64,000 bases of DNA from Blautia glucerasea (lineage in GTDB: Bacteria; Bacillota; Clostridia; Lachnospirales; Lachnospiraceae): positions 27,128-91,127 of the forward strand of contig NZ_JAAITU010000009.1 of assembly GCF_013304385.1 (NCBI RefSeq), given 5' to 3'. Below are positions 1-10,410 of the stretch, piece after piece; position 1 is the stretch's first letter, and each line of letters begins with the position of its first letter. The notes beneath the pieces were generated by a model. The model was not told where the DNA came from and searched no databases. It saw only the letters and a list, made by a program, of their open reading frames with translations. The position numbers and the translations under genes were made by a program.

Positions 1-542
1 AAGATACGTGTATGGGCAATTCCCTGCGGATTGGTACCAAATGTTTTTACACTTGCCGGAATTTCCACCATCTCCAGACTGGAACATCCATCAAACATAT
101 AGTTTGGCAACTGGGTAAGTGTTTCAGGAAGCTTAATGCTGACCATCCCTGAACATCCCTCAAAAGCAGTGCGTCCAGGTCCTTTTGTCTGGAATGTTGT
201 AACTTTGGTAGCGGAAATATCTATACTGGTAATTTCTGTCTTTTTACAGAAAATCCCATTTTTAATCTGGGATACAGAAGCCGTTACATCACCTTTCGTC
301 ACTGCTCCTGGAACAACCACATCATACGCATCAGCACCACTGAGATCGATCATGCCCAGAGTTGCACTTGAGCCACTTATCACAAAATTATATACGATCC
401 CATTATCATCCGTATAATTATTCTCTCCGTCCAGCTGTACAGGATCTGCATCGTCTGCTTTTACAGCTGCCGGTGCTGCCATCATAACAGCTGCTGCCAT
501 AGCGGATAAAAACAATTTTGCATGTTTCTTCATGTTTTTCAT
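1..542 (-). CDS. BspA-like leucine-rich repeat surface protein (C-terminus outside window)
   Basis: The gene reads leftward and its 3' end lies beyond base 1, so about 180 N-terminal residues are visible. They begin with a Lys-rich n-region and an Ala-rich hydrophobic stretch ending near Ala-Pro-Ala-Ala-Val-Lys-Ala, a likely Sec signal peptide. Later come phrases typical of LRR_5/BspA repeats, such as TAFEGCSGMVSIKLPETL and MFDGCSSLEMVEIPASV. The start at 542 overlaps the stop of the upstream giant protein as ATGA and has an AGGA box about 10 nt upstream; the ATG at 533 is an alternative. It is the last visible gene of the MoxR operon. A role in adhesion or surface binding is inferred from the family only. 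Confidence 0.8.
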   Translation of the reverse strand, partial: MKNMKKHAKLFLSAMAAAVMMAAPAAVKADDADPVQLDGENNYTDDNGIVYNFVISGSSATLGMIDLSGADAYDVVVPGAVTKGDVTASVSQIKNGIFCKKTEITSIDISATKVTTFQTKGPGRTAFEGCSGMVSIKLPETLTQLPNYMFDGCSSLEMVEIPASVKTFGTNPQGIAHTRI

Positions 543-3500
543 ACTACTTGGTTCCTTTCTCTTTTTCTGCGCTTCCACGCAGTTCTTGTTCTATTTACCA
601 CACAGGCCCTGATCCAGAATAAAAGATAAAGCCCGCCGGCCAGTGCGATCCCGGAAACAACCTTCAGTTCTCCAGGCAGCCTCTGACCACTGCTTGCACT
701 AGCCACATTTGCCTGTTTGGCAGCTCCGCTGTTACTGCTTCCCAGGCTTGTTTTTGTTTCTGATTTTTCCGGCGTTTGTCCCTCTGTACTTTCCTTTTTG
801 CTTTTCTCTTTTTTCAGTTTTTTCTTCTTTGTATCACTCTTCCCTTCTTTTTGATCTGGCTTCTTCCTGTCAGATCCCACAGCTCCACGCTTTTCCTGTG
901 GGTTTTCTGATGATCCGGAAGAAGTTTTATTCATTTTTTTCAGTACTCCATCTCCTTCTTCCACGCTGTCCTTGTTATTTCGGATGTATGCAGTGGATTG
1001 TTGTCCTCCCGGCCCTTTCTTCCCTGAGGAACCGGAAATATTGTTTGCCTTATTCTTATCCGTGCTGCCGCTTTTACGGCTGTCGGGAATACTGACTGTA
1101 AGTACATTGCTGAAATTGCCGGCTTCATCCTTCATAATGATATGGATTTCTTTTTCACCGGCTGACAGCTTTTTCAAAGTAATAATATTGGTTCCGGCGA
1201 TCCCTTCAATTCCTTTTCCTGAGGTATCGATCTGGTCGCTTCCACCCTTTTCTGTTACCTTGTAATAATATCTTCCCTTTTCTCCTGATTTGAAGATCAC
1301 AGAGGCCTTTTTCCGGGAAATGCGGCTTGCAGAAACCGGCTTCAGCACCGGAGCTGTTGTATCTTTGATATAAAGCTTCACAAAATAATCTGTTCTTGTC
1401 TGATCCTCTGCTGTTACAGCGATCCGGACGGATGCCTCAAAAACCTGTTTTTCAAAATAAACCCTGCACACAGGATGGCTGCCTGTATGATCTACCTCTA
1501 TGGATTCATCTTCTTTTGATACTGTGGATTTCTTAACACCGCCCACTGCATAAACCTTTACCGTTGCCTTTGGGTCGGAAACCTGCGGCCACAGGTTCAG
1601 GTAACTTCTCTCTCCCTCATATACAGCCTGGTAGTTAATGGTTTCAGATGAAAATGCAGGAGTGAGTTTCAATATTCCTTTTCCATACTTGTCAGAGCTG
1701 CTTACATACAGCTGTTTCAATGCAGAATCTGAGCTTCGGCTGCTTTCAAGCGTGATCTCAAACCGGGTAGTTTCCTCTGATGCAACAAAATCCAGTGTTT
1801 TTGTGTAATATCCATCCAAAGACACCGTAACTGTATAATGGTTTCCCGGAAACAGTGTACAGCTTCCGTTCTCCTGAGGAACCGTCCTTCCTGTATCATC
1901 CTGGACCACTACCTGTGCCTGTGCCGGTGTTACCACAAAGGACACCGTCAAAAGCTTATATTCCTGAAGTTCCAGATGGACAGGTGTTTCCATTTTATTT
2001 CCATAGCTGTCTACAGCCAGAATATAAATGTCTTTTGCACTGCCTCCGGTCACATCCAGTTCAAAGGAATTTTCCCCCTGCAGAAGTTCTGTACCTGGCA
2101 CAGACAGATCAAATACCGGTGCATCTGCCCCCTTGTCCACAGCCGCCAGGTAATAATATCCGGTTTCATTAGATTTAAAAGAAACCTGTGCATGGTCCTG
2201 GTCGATCCGCACTGCCCTGGTATCGGAAAGAACCGGCGGATATGTATCTGTGCGCCGCAGCGCTACATGATACTCTTTCACCGTTACTCCGTCCCCGGCT
2301 GTTACCTTCAATGTAACCTGTGCCACAGCTGCCTGGTCATCAAAGTAAACTGCAAACCGGGTCGCACCCAAAGTTCCTGCTGTATTTTCAAAACGCATGA
2401 TCCTTCGGGTTCCTTCGCCGGCTTCTGCTGTAACCTTTCCAAAGCTTCCTGCCGGTGAAGCGAAAATATTCAGAAATTTCTTTCCCCCTGTATATACATC
2501 GGAAGTATAATCCGTAATATCCTTTGAGAAAGCCGGCGTTACCGGGATCTGACTTGCTGTAACATTCACTGCATTATTATCGCTGACGATCAGCGATGCC
2601 AGGTCTGCATTGCTTCCAAGTCCCAAAAGTTTAAAACGGTAGGTTCGTTTCTGCTGACCATACTCAACAACTACCTGTATCTCTCCCTCGCCCTGTTCAT
2701 TCAGGGGCACTGTGGTAATGCCTGTATATGGCTGCCCGTTTACAGTAGCAGTCCTGCCACTTGGTATAGTCAGCTTTACAAAAGCCGCCTTTGTGCCATT
2801 TGGCATGGTCAGTGTATAGGAGCCTGTGGAAGAAGAAAAATCATCGTCCCATTTTACTTTTCCCTCCTGACAGGTGATATCCACATCATCCAGATAAGCA
2901 CTGTTAGAGGAAATTGCCATCAGATATCCGGAGTCGTTCTTATAATACAAAGTACCGTCGCTGTCAGCACAGATAGTACTGATACAGTACTGCTGCTGTT
3001 TTTTGTCCGGAATGTACAGGTCCTCGGCTTTTCCTTCTGTCTGTCCCGGCTCGTCAGAGATAAAGCTGATTCCGCCCGGGTATACATTATAGGTAAAGTA
3101 AACGTACACCCTTCCATCCGGTTTGCCGTCTCCGTTATAATCCTCGTTTTCATAGGCAGTGGAAAGGGTTGCCCCTGCCTGGGGATATCCCCGGATAGGC
3201 ACGGAATATGCACGGTACAACCCGTTTGCATCCTCAGTAAGTACATCAAAATGATGGCCTGCATCCTCCTGGAACTGTCCGCCGGTTCCGCATACACCAA
3301 TGTAGATACGACCATTATGGACCACCGGTGACGCAGTTGCCATTCCTCCCAGGGAAATAGCCACAAGCTGGCCAAAAGTTCCATCCGCATGCATCTGCAC
3401 CCTGTAAAGGATGCCGCCTTTTGTTGCAAAATAAATGTATCCGTTGTCGTACACAATGGAAGTACGGATATCCCCATCCAGTCCGGAAATCATATCAATC

Positions 3501-6500
3501 TGGATTCCGGTTTTTGCTGATACGGAATACAGGATCGATGAGGCTGTATAACTGCCCTCCCGTGAACCGTCATCTGATCCGAAAACCAGATATTTTTCTG
3601 TTGCATAGGAGCCGGCCCAGTAAAATCCGCCCATATGGGAGAATTTCCAGGCACATTTCTTGATCTCTGTCGGATTGTCCGGATCCTCGTCTGTAACAGA
3701 AAGGCAGAAATATGTACCCTCCTTGCTTTCTGAATTCCAGGTTCCTGTATAAATATACCCGTTTTTATAGGTAATAGGAGAAAGCGTCTGTCCTCCCAGC
3801 ACCTCACTGATCCATACGGATTTCAGGGTCGTGGCATCTACTGCCTGGACCTGCCCGTTTCCTACCTGTGCAAAGATCATTCCTTCCGCATAGGTCAGGG
3901 GATTTAAGGCAAAAACAAGACTTCCCTTCAACTGGTCACTTACAGCCAGGATCTTGCCTGTTTCCTTATCAACCTTATAAATATATTTACCTGATCCTGT
4001 ATACAGCTGTCCCCCGAGGATCAGTGGGGGAGTACAGGATTCGCTCCAGCTGCTGCTGATCTGAAGTGCCCACTTTTCGCTGGTTTCCTTAGGGTTATTT
4101 GGTGTACTTACGCTGGTAACACCGTTATTTTCTTCATTGTTGCGGTAATTCCACCACTCATTGTCTGTCAGTTCCTCATGCTTGGTATCTGCCCGTTCCA
4201 GACGGACCTTCAGACTTCCACCAGGTTGTGCAGTAAAGGTTCCTGACTCAGTTTTAAACCCGTAACAGCTGACCGTATAGGAATATTCCGTATCTCCTTT
4301 CAGGCCTGCAAACATATTGGGTTGATTCTCTGAGGGCATCACCCTTTTTCCCAAAGGATCATATACACAGACTAATGCATCCTCCGGGTCTGTCTGGAAA
4401 GTCATATCCGAAACAGCAGATCTTTTTATGGTGATGGAATAATTTCCCTCTGTGGTATACGTTTTCCCGGCCAGAGCCCCTTCCACATAAGTTTCTTCCT
4501 TTGCAAGCCTGACAGGGATCACTGTAACCGGATCGGTGATGGGAATTTCAAGCTCTTCGCCGCTTTCCCATGGCTGTCCATTGATAAACAGGCTGTACCC
4601 TTCCTCCTGTTTGATGGTTGCCTTCACATAAACCTGTTTTACCTGATCGGTTATAGAGGCTGTATAATCAAAAACATTACTGAAAAATCTTTTCTCGTTA
4701 AAAATTGATTCTCCGTCTGACGAGTCCGAACAGGTCAGATCATTCAACGCCAGGGTGCGAGTGACAAGGATCTTGTAAACCTCCTGTTCTTCACCGTTTC
4801 CTACAGTGACTGTACAGATTCCTCTTCTGGCGCCATATTCACCTGATTTGAAGAAATCTCCGGTAAATCCATTACGATAATCCAGATTTTCTTTCGACAG
4901 CAGCATTTTCCGGCTCAGTGGATTTCCATTTACATCTGTGGCACTCATTACAGCTTCCGAACCAGCAGGTGCAAAAGCAGAAAGGCTTGCAGACAGAAAG
5001 AACGAGTAATTGGAACTGTACTGATTGCTGTATTCAGCAACATAGGTAATACCTCCCAGTTCCTGATCCAGCTCTTCATGGCGTACCAGTGTTTTTTCCA
5101 TTCCACCGGAACCACTGTGCTGCCTTGTGTTCAGAGTCATTTCCTCCAGATAATGGCCCTTGGCTTTCTGTGTAAATTCAATATTAATATGACCGTTTTC
5201 CTCTGTTGCCGTAAATTGGCCTTTTACCCGCTGGTATCCATCTGCATAGGCTACATAGGAATAACTGTTGTTTTCAAGAAGTCCTGTAAAAATAAGGGGA
5301 TCTTCTTTATTAGAGGTGATCTTGGCCCCATACTGATCATGCATCTCCACAAAAAAAGTATCTCCAGCCCCTTGGCTCTCTGTAGAAAAAGTCATGTTCA
5401 GAGATTTTTGCACAGGATGTATATGCAAGGTGTAAACCGTATCTTCTACACCTTCGTAGGAAAGACAGATTTCCACATCCTCTTCCCCGCCTTTTAATAC
5501 ACAGGCATATTCTTCGTCAGTAGGCGTTTCTGTTCCATTTATCGTAACCCGGTATTTTTCCCGTACATCTGCATATTGGCAATAATAGGTCTCAGGAAAC
5601 AGGGATAAGGTCTGTCCTGTGGTATCTCCCGGAAGATACAGATCATATTCTTTCTGGAAATCCGGGTCTTTATCTGCAAACAACTCTTCCCGTTCATGGT
5701 TGTAAAGCACATATTCCGTTCCCTGATAGGCTGCTTTCAGATATCCCAGAGAAAGAATACGTTTTACATGTACCAGGTAATCTTTTGTGCCGCTTTTTGA
5801 ATGGATCTGCATGGTATTTTCACCCGGTCCATAATCCACAATATAATCCATTGCCTGATAATTGCCATACTTTGCATAGGCATTCAGATTTACGCTTTCC
5901 CTTTCCCCATTGTGATTTACATAAGTAGAAAGTACAGGTTCTGAATAACTGGACACGCCAAGACCGTAAATTCCTTTTGTAAAATCCGGTAAATACAGAG
6001 TATACTCATGGATCTCCGGTGAAAAATCCGGTACAGTCTTGTAGATCACATCACCTTCTGACATGGTAGTCCTGGAAGCAAAGCTTAACTGCTCCAGCCA
6101 GTCATCACTATCCTTTGTCGCATCCTCAGAATCTGCATCTTTCCCTGAATCCGTGGCACTGTTATTTTTGTCTGTTTCCTGACTCTGATCTTCCTGACTC
6201 CCTGTTGCCCCCTCCTGGCTGTTATCTCCTTCCGACGGCGTTGTCGTTGGTTCTGGCGGCACTGCTGTTGGTTCTGACGGCGCTATCGTGGGGTCTGACG
6301 GTGCCATTGTGGGTTCTGACGGCGCTATCGTCGGTTCTGACGGCGCTATTGTGGGGTCTGACGGCGCTATTGTGGGGTCTGACGGCGCTGCTGTTGGTTC
6401 TGGCGGCGCTGCTGTTGGTTCTGGCGGCGCTGCTGTTGGTTCTGGCGGCGCTGCTGTTGGTTCAAACAGTGCTTCTCCTGTTTTTTCCTCAGTCTGTACT

Positions 6501-6634
6501 GCCGATGCCCCTGCAGTCTCTGCCTGGACTGCTTCTTTGGTTATCTGTGGCTCTTTTATCTCTTCTGCTAATACCGGAACACTGCTAAACAGCAGTATCA
6601 CGGACATATAAACGGCCAGCAATTTCTCTTTCAT
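539..6634 (-). CDS. Giant secreted membrane-anchored protein with beta-propeller and cadherin-like domains
   Basis: About 2031 residues from the ATG at 6634. That start has a GGGGGA box upstream and follows the previous gene's TAG by one base, so a longer reading into that gene is unlikely. Order: signal peptide (1-24); Pro-Thr heptad linker (about 58-132); beta-sandwich repeats, one cadherin-like near 630-735; a PQQ-like propeller near 850-1245 with blades such as LYTGSGKYIYKVDKETGKIL; more cadherin-like and Ig-like modules; a Lys/Ser-rich stalk; and a C-terminal membrane helix followed by Arg/Lys residues (last 45 residues). No LPxTG motif was seen, so anchoring is by the helix. Function is unknown. 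A ligand-binding or wall-spanning scaffold is inferred from the domains and the MoxR/DUF58/transglutaminase neighbours. Confidence 0.85.
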   Translation of the reverse strand: MKEKLLAVYMSVILLFSSVPVLAEEIKEPQITKEAVQAETAGASAVQTEEKTGEALFEPTAAPPEPTAAPPEPTAAPPEPTAAPSDPTIAPSDPTIAPSEPTIAPSEPTMAPSDPTIAPSEPTAVPPEPTTTPSEGDNSQEGATGSQEDQSQETDKNNSATDSGKDADSEDATKDSDDWLEQLSFASRTTMSEGDVIYKTVPDFSPEIHEYTLYLPDFTKGIYGLGVSSYSEPVLSTYVNHNGERESVNLNAYAKYGNYQAMDYIVDYGPGENTMQIHSKSGTKDYLVHVKRILSLGYLKAAYQGTEYVLYNHEREELFADKDPDFQKEYDLYLPGDTTGQTLSLFPETYYCQYADVREKYRVTINGTETPTDEEYACVLKGGEEDVEICLSYEGVEDTVYTLHIHPVQKSLNMTFSTESQGAGDTFFVEMHDQYGAKITSNKEDPLIFTGLLENNSYSYVAYADGYQRVKGQFTATEENGHINIEFTQKAKGHYLEEMTLNTRQHSGSGGMEKTLVRHEELDQELGGITYVAEYSNQYSSNYSFFLSASLSAFAPAGSEAVMSATDVNGNPLSRKMLLSKENLDYRNGFTGDFFKSGEYGARRGICTVTVGNGEEQEVYKILVTRTLALNDLTCSDSSDGESIFNEKRFFSNVFDYTASITDQVKQVYVKATIKQEEGYSLFINGQPWESGEELEIPITDPVTVIPVRLAKEETYVEGALAGKTYTTEGNYSITIKRSAVSDMTFQTDPEDALVCVYDPLGKRVMPSENQPNMFAGLKGDTEYSYTVSCYGFKTESGTFTAQPGGSLKVRLERADTKHEELTDNEWWNYRNNEENNGVTSVSTPNNPKETSEKWALQISSSWSESCTPPLILGGQLYTGSGKYIYKVDKETGKILAVSDQLKGSLVFALNPLTYAEGMIFAQVGNGQVQAVDATTLKSVWISEVLGGQTLSPITYKNGYIYTGTWNSESKEGTYFCLSVTDEDPDNPTEIKKCAWKFSHMGGFYWAGSYATEKYLVFGSDDGSREGSYTASSILYSVSAKTGIQIDMISGLDGDIRTSIVYDNGYIYFATKGGILYRVQMHADGTFGQLVAISLGGMATASPVVHNGRIYIGVCGTGGQFQEDAGHHFDVLTEDANGLYRAYSVPIRGYPQAGATLSTAYENEDYNGDGKPDGRVYVYFTYNVYPGGISFISDEPGQTEGKAEDLYIPDKKQQQYCISTICADSDGTLYYKNDSGYLMAISSNSAYLDDVDITCQEGKVKWDDDFSSSTGSYTLTMPNGTKAAFVKLTIPSGRTATVNGQPYTGITTVPLNEQGEGEIQVVVEYGQQKRTYRFKLLGLGSNADLASLIVSDNNAVNVTASQIPVTPAFSKDITDYTSDVYTGGKKFLNIFASPAGSFGKVTAEAGEGTRRIMRFENTAGTLGATRFAVYFDDQAAVAQVTLKVTAGDGVTVKEYHVALRRTDTYPPVLSDTRAVRIDQDHAQVSFKSNETGYYYLAAVDKGADAPVFDLSVPGTELLQGENSFELDVTGGSAKDIYILAVDSYGNKMETPVHLELQEYKLLTVSFVVTPAQAQVVVQDDTGRTVPQENGSCTLFPGNHYTVTVSLDGYYTKTLDFVASEETTRFEITLESSRSSDSALKQLYVSSSDKYGKGILKLTPAFSSETINYQAVYEGERSYLNLWPQVSDPKATVKVYAVGGVKKSTVSKEDESIEVDHTGSHPVCRVYFEKQVFEASVRIAVTAEDQTRTDYFVKLYIKDTTAPVLKPVSASRISRKKASVIFKSGEKGRYYYKVTEKGGSDQIDTSGKGIEGIAGTNIITLKKLSAGEKEIHIIMKDEAGNFSNVLTVSIPDSRKSGSTDKNKANNISGSSGKKGPGGQQSTAYIRNNKDSVEEGDGVLKKMNKTSSGSSENPQEKRGAVGSDRKKPDQKEGKSDTKKKKLKKEKSKKESTEGQTPEKSETKTSLGSSNSGAAKQANVASASSGQRLPGELKVVSGIALAGGLYLLFWIRACVVNRTRTAWKRRKRERNQVV
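6236..6465 (-). repeat. 21-bp repeats encoding Pro-Thr heptads
   Basis: About eleven tandem 21-bp units encode PPEPTAA, PSDPTIA and PSEPTIA heptads in the N-terminal linker of the giant surface protein. Such Pro/Thr linkers are extended and often vary in copy number between strains. Long open frames on the opposite strand here are by-products of the repeat. Confidence 0.9.
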
Positions 6635-6635
6635 T

Positions 6636-8012
6636 CTACCAATCCCCCCATGTTTCACCTCCGAGCATCGCTTCACCAATATCTGCTCCATAATATAAAG
6701 TGAAACGTACCCGTATTTCATCCCCATCTGCTGGGAAATAGGTATTCATTCCTGAACTCAGATACGTACCGTTTACAGAAAACATCCATCCGGCTCCTCC
6801 GGTAAGCGTACCATCTCCCAGCCAGTCAGGGGAGCAGGTTTCCGGATCCGGAATGTCATTTACATCCTCCAGATGCTGCAGAATCTCTGCCGGAATCTGA
6901 TATCCCAAAGTGATTCCCGGACGATCCACGGATTTAAGGTAAAACCCAGCATCCATAGATCCTGTATAATGATACTGGAACCCTGAAGAATAAAGCACAC
7001 GGTTCAGTACATAAGGCAGGGTTTCTTCTTCATAAAACGGAACCTCTGCCGGCCCGATCAGGTATCCCAGTCCCATAGTGGAAGCTTCCAGGCTGAAGGT
7101 GATGGTTCCTGCAGGCTGCTCTTCTTCCTCATCTCCTGTGATTTCCTTATATACAGTCACACTCACTGTATCCTGATTGCCATATCTGTCCTGTGCCGTA
7201 ATACTGATCGTATTCACATCATCAAGATATGCTTTGTATTTGATCACCCCATTATCCGTTGAAATACTGGTAAGATGCTGTCCATTGCAAAGCACAGTCA
7301 ACTGGGAAGGAGTCAGTGCCCTTTCCTTATAGTCCTCTGCATAAACAGAAAATACCCTGGATTCCCTGTGGATCACTTCTCCATCCTGCAGGTCTGAACT
7401 GATAGAAGGCCGCAGATCCTCCACCTCTGGAGTTGGCGTAGGCGTATTCTGTGGAACCTCAGCCTCTTCCTGATTATAATCATCATCTCCGGCTTCTGCG
7501 TGATCTTCCTCTATCACCTGGGTGTCATCAAAGATTTTTGTAACTGGCTTTTCTTCTCCATTTTTATCGTCCTCTGAAGCGGAAGGCTTCTCCCCATTTC
7601 CATGCTCGCTGGTCTGTGTACCCGGATCTTCCGGCTGTTCCTGTGAATTTCCCTCATTTAGATTCTCCTGTACAGGCTTCTCCGGTACAGGCTCTTCCTG
7701 TGGTTCCTGTATTTCCTCTTTTTGCTCTTCCTTTGGAGCCTGGGAAGGCGTAGGAGTGGGATCCTCCTGCATCAGCACTTCTGTTTCCGGCTGTTCTTCT
7801 ATTGTATCCTCATCGCTGCTGACCACAGGAGTATAATACCCTTCACCTCTGTAGAGAACCTGGGATCTTTCCTGATTTACACCTGTAACAGGATTCTCCG
7901 GGATTTGTTTTTGCTGTGATCCTATTTTTGCTGCAAATCCGGCAGTAAGCAGGATCAGACACAAAATCAGCCCTAGCACTGCCGCTGCTTTTCTTCTTTG
8001 ATCATGCTTCAT
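6636..8012 (-). CDS. DUF4430 domain surface protein
   Basis: 458 residues. A short basic N-terminus and a hydrophobic helix (about 12-27) give a signal anchor. Next come a long Glu/Pro/Thr-rich linker (about 60-200), an Ig-like segment (about 205-300) and a C-terminal DUF4430 (transcobalamin-C-like) domain (about 305-455) with the family pattern of a Leu/Gly start, an LPYVLNRVL helix and a final WMFSVNGTYLSSGMNTY strand pair. It sits between the transglutaminase-like gene (27 bp upstream) and the giant protein (1 bp downstream), so all three are probably translated from one transcript. The DUF4430 ligand is not known to me. Membrane-anchored and extracellular by topology. Confidence 0.8.
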   Translation of the reverse strand: MKHDQRRKAAAVLGLILCLILLTAGFAAKIGSQQKQIPENPVTGVNQERSQVLYRGEGYYTPVVSSDEDTIEEQPETEVLMQEDPTPTPSQAPKEEQKEEIQEPQEEPVPEKPVQENLNEGNSQEQPEDPGTQTSEHGNGEKPSASEDDKNGEEKPVTKIFDDTQVIEEDHAEAGDDDYNQEEAEVPQNTPTPTPEVEDLRPSISSDLQDGEVIHRESRVFSVYAEDYKERALTPSQLTVLCNGQHLTSISTDNGVIKYKAYLDDVNTISITAQDRYGNQDTVSVTVYKEITGDEEEEQPAGTITFSLEASTMGLGYLIGPAEVPFYEEETLPYVLNRVLYSSGFQYHYTGSMDAGFYLKSVDRPGITLGYQIPAEILQHLEDVNDIPDPETCSPDWLGDGTLTGGAGWMFSVNGTYLSSGMNTYFPADGDEIRVRFTLYYGADIGEAMLGGETWGDW

Positions 8013-8039
8013 CTGTGCCGCCTCCCTTCATAAAGATTT

Positions 8040-10394
8040 TCAGCAAAGCCGTTCAATATAGCGCATCATGAAACGGTCAAACCATCTGTTTTTTTTCAGT
8101 TTTTCTTCTTTCAGCTTTTTCATATAATCCTGTACGGAAGCCTTTTCCTGCCAGGTGATCTCATGTTTGCTAAACGCTGCCTTTTCTCCCACTGTGACAG
8201 CTGTATCATAAAGTTTTACCAGTTCCCCTGAAAATTCTTTTTCCAGATAACTTCGTATATCTTTCTTTTTGCTGCCATAAAGCTGGGATTGGCCATAAAG
8301 CAAAAGTGACATTGCATATTTCATCATATAAAGCACTGCTTTACGGTTATCCTCCTGATTGCATCCTTTCTTTCTCCTGCAGCATGCCCACGCTCTTCGC
8401 AGTACCACAACGATCATAAAGAGAATTAATATGATGTCAAAAACCAGAAGAAGGATCAGGATCAGGCGCACAAGATCAAACATGGTTTTCCGGAGAAGTT
8501 CCGGAAGTGATGTTTCTTCTTCAGGAGTATTTGTCTCCAGTGTTTCTGCCGCCTGCTGTGCACTTCTTGTGCCTGCCTGCAGGCCTTTGGTAAGATCCGG
8601 CTGCTTCATGCGTTTCAGATAATCCGGCGATACCTCTATGGGGACCCATCCAATGCCATCCACGTAAATCTCCGGCCATGCATGTCCGTTAGATGCTGGA
8701 ATATCCAAAGTCTTTGCCGGTTCCTTACCGGAAAGATCATCTTCAGTAATTACATAGCCTTCTGTATATCTGGCCGGTATCCCATAGTAACGAAACATCA
8801 GTGCTGCCACTGTAGCAAAGTGTACATCATAGCCGGTTCTGGATTCTGTTAAGAAATAGTTTAGAAAGCTTCTGCCCTCCGGCATTTTTTTGCATGCTTT
8901 ATCATATATGAAATTATTCTGCAAACACTCCCTGATCTTTGTGATGGCAGAATAGTAATCTATATGTCCCTTTGTCTGATCCCCGGCCTCTCCCAGTTCC
9001 CTGGAAAGCAGTTCTGTCTGGCTTTTTGTCAGGCCTGTATAATGCTCATATACAAAAGCATTGTAATAGCTTTCTGCCTGCTCATATTCTGTATTTTTCT
9101 TATCCTGAATACTTAAAAATGTTTCTGCGGCAAGCTCAGGGAAATAACTGGTAAGACCGGTATTTACATGGTATTCGTAAGACCGGCTTCCGTACAGGCG
9201 GAAGGAACGAAGTGTTTCGTCTGAATTTTCCCAGACAGAGGCATCACTCCAGGAACCTGCTTTTACTTCATATGGTGTATAAATATACTCACTATCTGCA
9301 TTCTCATTAGTAATCTTCATCACCTGATCCTGGTGTGGAATACTTTTATCCTCTACCAGGCTCCGAGCCAGATCCAGCTGAGCATTGCCGTACAATCCAG
9401 CCTGGTGCAGCCAGTAAAACAGGCCATTGTTATTATAATAATCCTCTGTTTTCAGGTGCTTCCACTTGCTGCCATCAAAGCTGCTTCCCACAAATCCCCG
9501 CAGATAGCAGGATTCCAGCTGGTCTGCGGTAACCGTCAGTGCTGTATCCTCAGTGGCAGACCAGCTGCCTGCCTGATCCACTCTTCCCTTTGGAAGAGAA
9601 TTGATCTTTTTTTTCTCATAACGGATATGGTTCAGAAGATTACTTCCATTGTCCTGAAGCGCCTTTGAAATACCTGTAACAGTCCGGGATCCGGAAGGGA
9701 ATACCGTAGAAGCAAGCAATACTCCTGCCAGCATAAATACCGAAAGATAAAGATACAGCTCCGGCACAAGCCTGGACGTATGATTTTTCACAGCCTTTTT
9801 TCCTGTGCCGTATACAGAAAGGGCCAGCGCACCTGTAACCCCCAGCCCTGTAAGCAGCGGCCCTGCATAAACCTTTACATTTCCTGCCTGTCCGGCAGTC
9901 AAAAAAGCAGGCAGTGCCACCACAATTGCCAGCCAGAACCATCTGCTTCTTATGATCCAGAAAAAAATCATTCCAACAGCAAATGCCAGTACAAAGCAGG
10001 ATGCCTCCATATCCCTTCCCACAGTTGTCTCACGGATCAGGACAAACTTTGGCAGTACGATACCGGTACTTTCTCCCACAGTCTGAACCAGTGTATTATA
10101 AAGGACCGTCAGCCCATTAACCAAAGGCGTAACTCCTGCCAGAACTGCTGCCAGAATTACCCCAGCAAAGAGAAAGGTACCCTGAAGTGCCCATTTTTTC
10201 AGGGAAAGAAGCTGCAGAATCAGAATAGCAATCCCTGTCCCCATCCAATAAAAAACAGCCGGACAGCCTGTATCAACCCACTGCTCTAAAGTAAGTAGGA
10301 TACCCGCTGCCAAAAACCAGGCTGCTGTTCCTTCTGTTAAAAAGGCACTGATATTCTTTTTATGGTCTGTTTTTTTATCAACAGAAAAAAACAT
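8040..10394 (-). CDS. TgpA-like transglutaminase-fold membrane protein, active-site Cys replaced
   Basis: 784 residues. Six or seven hydrophobic helices fill the first 240 residues, followed by an extracellular region with a transglutaminase-like core near 490-600 and a last membrane helix near 645-680 before a basic cytoplasmic tail. The core has the expected landmarks HFATVAALMFRYYGIPARY and NGHAW. However, the usual G-Y-C before HFA reads G-Y-D (Asp523, GAT codon), and the usual catalytic Asp after GWV is Glu587; His571 is kept. Ordinary transglutaminase or protease chemistry therefore looks unlikely and a binding role is possible. In known MoxR-DUF58-TgpA clusters this protein is the membrane partner. 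Confidence 0.85.
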   Translation of the reverse strand: MFFSVDKKTDHKKNISAFLTEGTAAWFLAAGILLTLEQWVDTGCPAVFYWMGTGIAILILQLLSLKKWALQGTFLFAGVILAAVLAGVTPLVNGLTVLYNTLVQTVGESTGIVLPKFVLIRETTVGRDMEASCFVLAFAVGMIFFWIIRSRWFWLAIVVALPAFLTAGQAGNVKVYAGPLLTGLGVTGALALSVYGTGKKAVKNHTSRLVPELYLYLSVFMLAGVLLASTVFPSGSRTVTGISKALQDNGSNLLNHIRYEKKKINSLPKGRVDQAGSWSATEDTALTVTADQLESCYLRGFVGSSFDGSKWKHLKTEDYYNNNGLFYWLHQAGLYGNAQLDLARSLVEDKSIPHQDQVMKITNENADSEYIYTPYEVKAGSWSDASVWENSDETLRSFRLYGSRSYEYHVNTGLTSYFPELAAETFLSIQDKKNTEYEQAESYYNAFVYEHYTGLTKSQTELLSRELGEAGDQTKGHIDYYSAITKIRECLQNNFIYDKACKKMPEGRSFLNYFLTESRTGYDVHFATVAALMFRYYGIPARYTEGYVITEDDLSGKEPAKTLDIPASNGHAWPEIYVDGIGWVPIEVSPDYLKRMKQPDLTKGLQAGTRSAQQAAETLETNTPEEETSLPELLRKTMFDLVRLILILLLVFDIILILFMIVVVLRRAWACCRRKKGCNQEDNRKAVLYMMKYAMSLLLYGQSQLYGSKKKDIRSYLEKEFSGELVKLYDTAVTVGEKAAFSKHEITWQEKASVQDYMKKLKEEKLKKNRWFDRFMMRYIERLC

Positions 10395-10410
10395 ATGCTC
10401 TCCTTATCTA

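Noticed and set aside
6115..6611. Leu- and Gly-rich plus-strand frames
   Set aside because: They are the antisense of the Pro-Thr heptad repeats of the giant surface protein.
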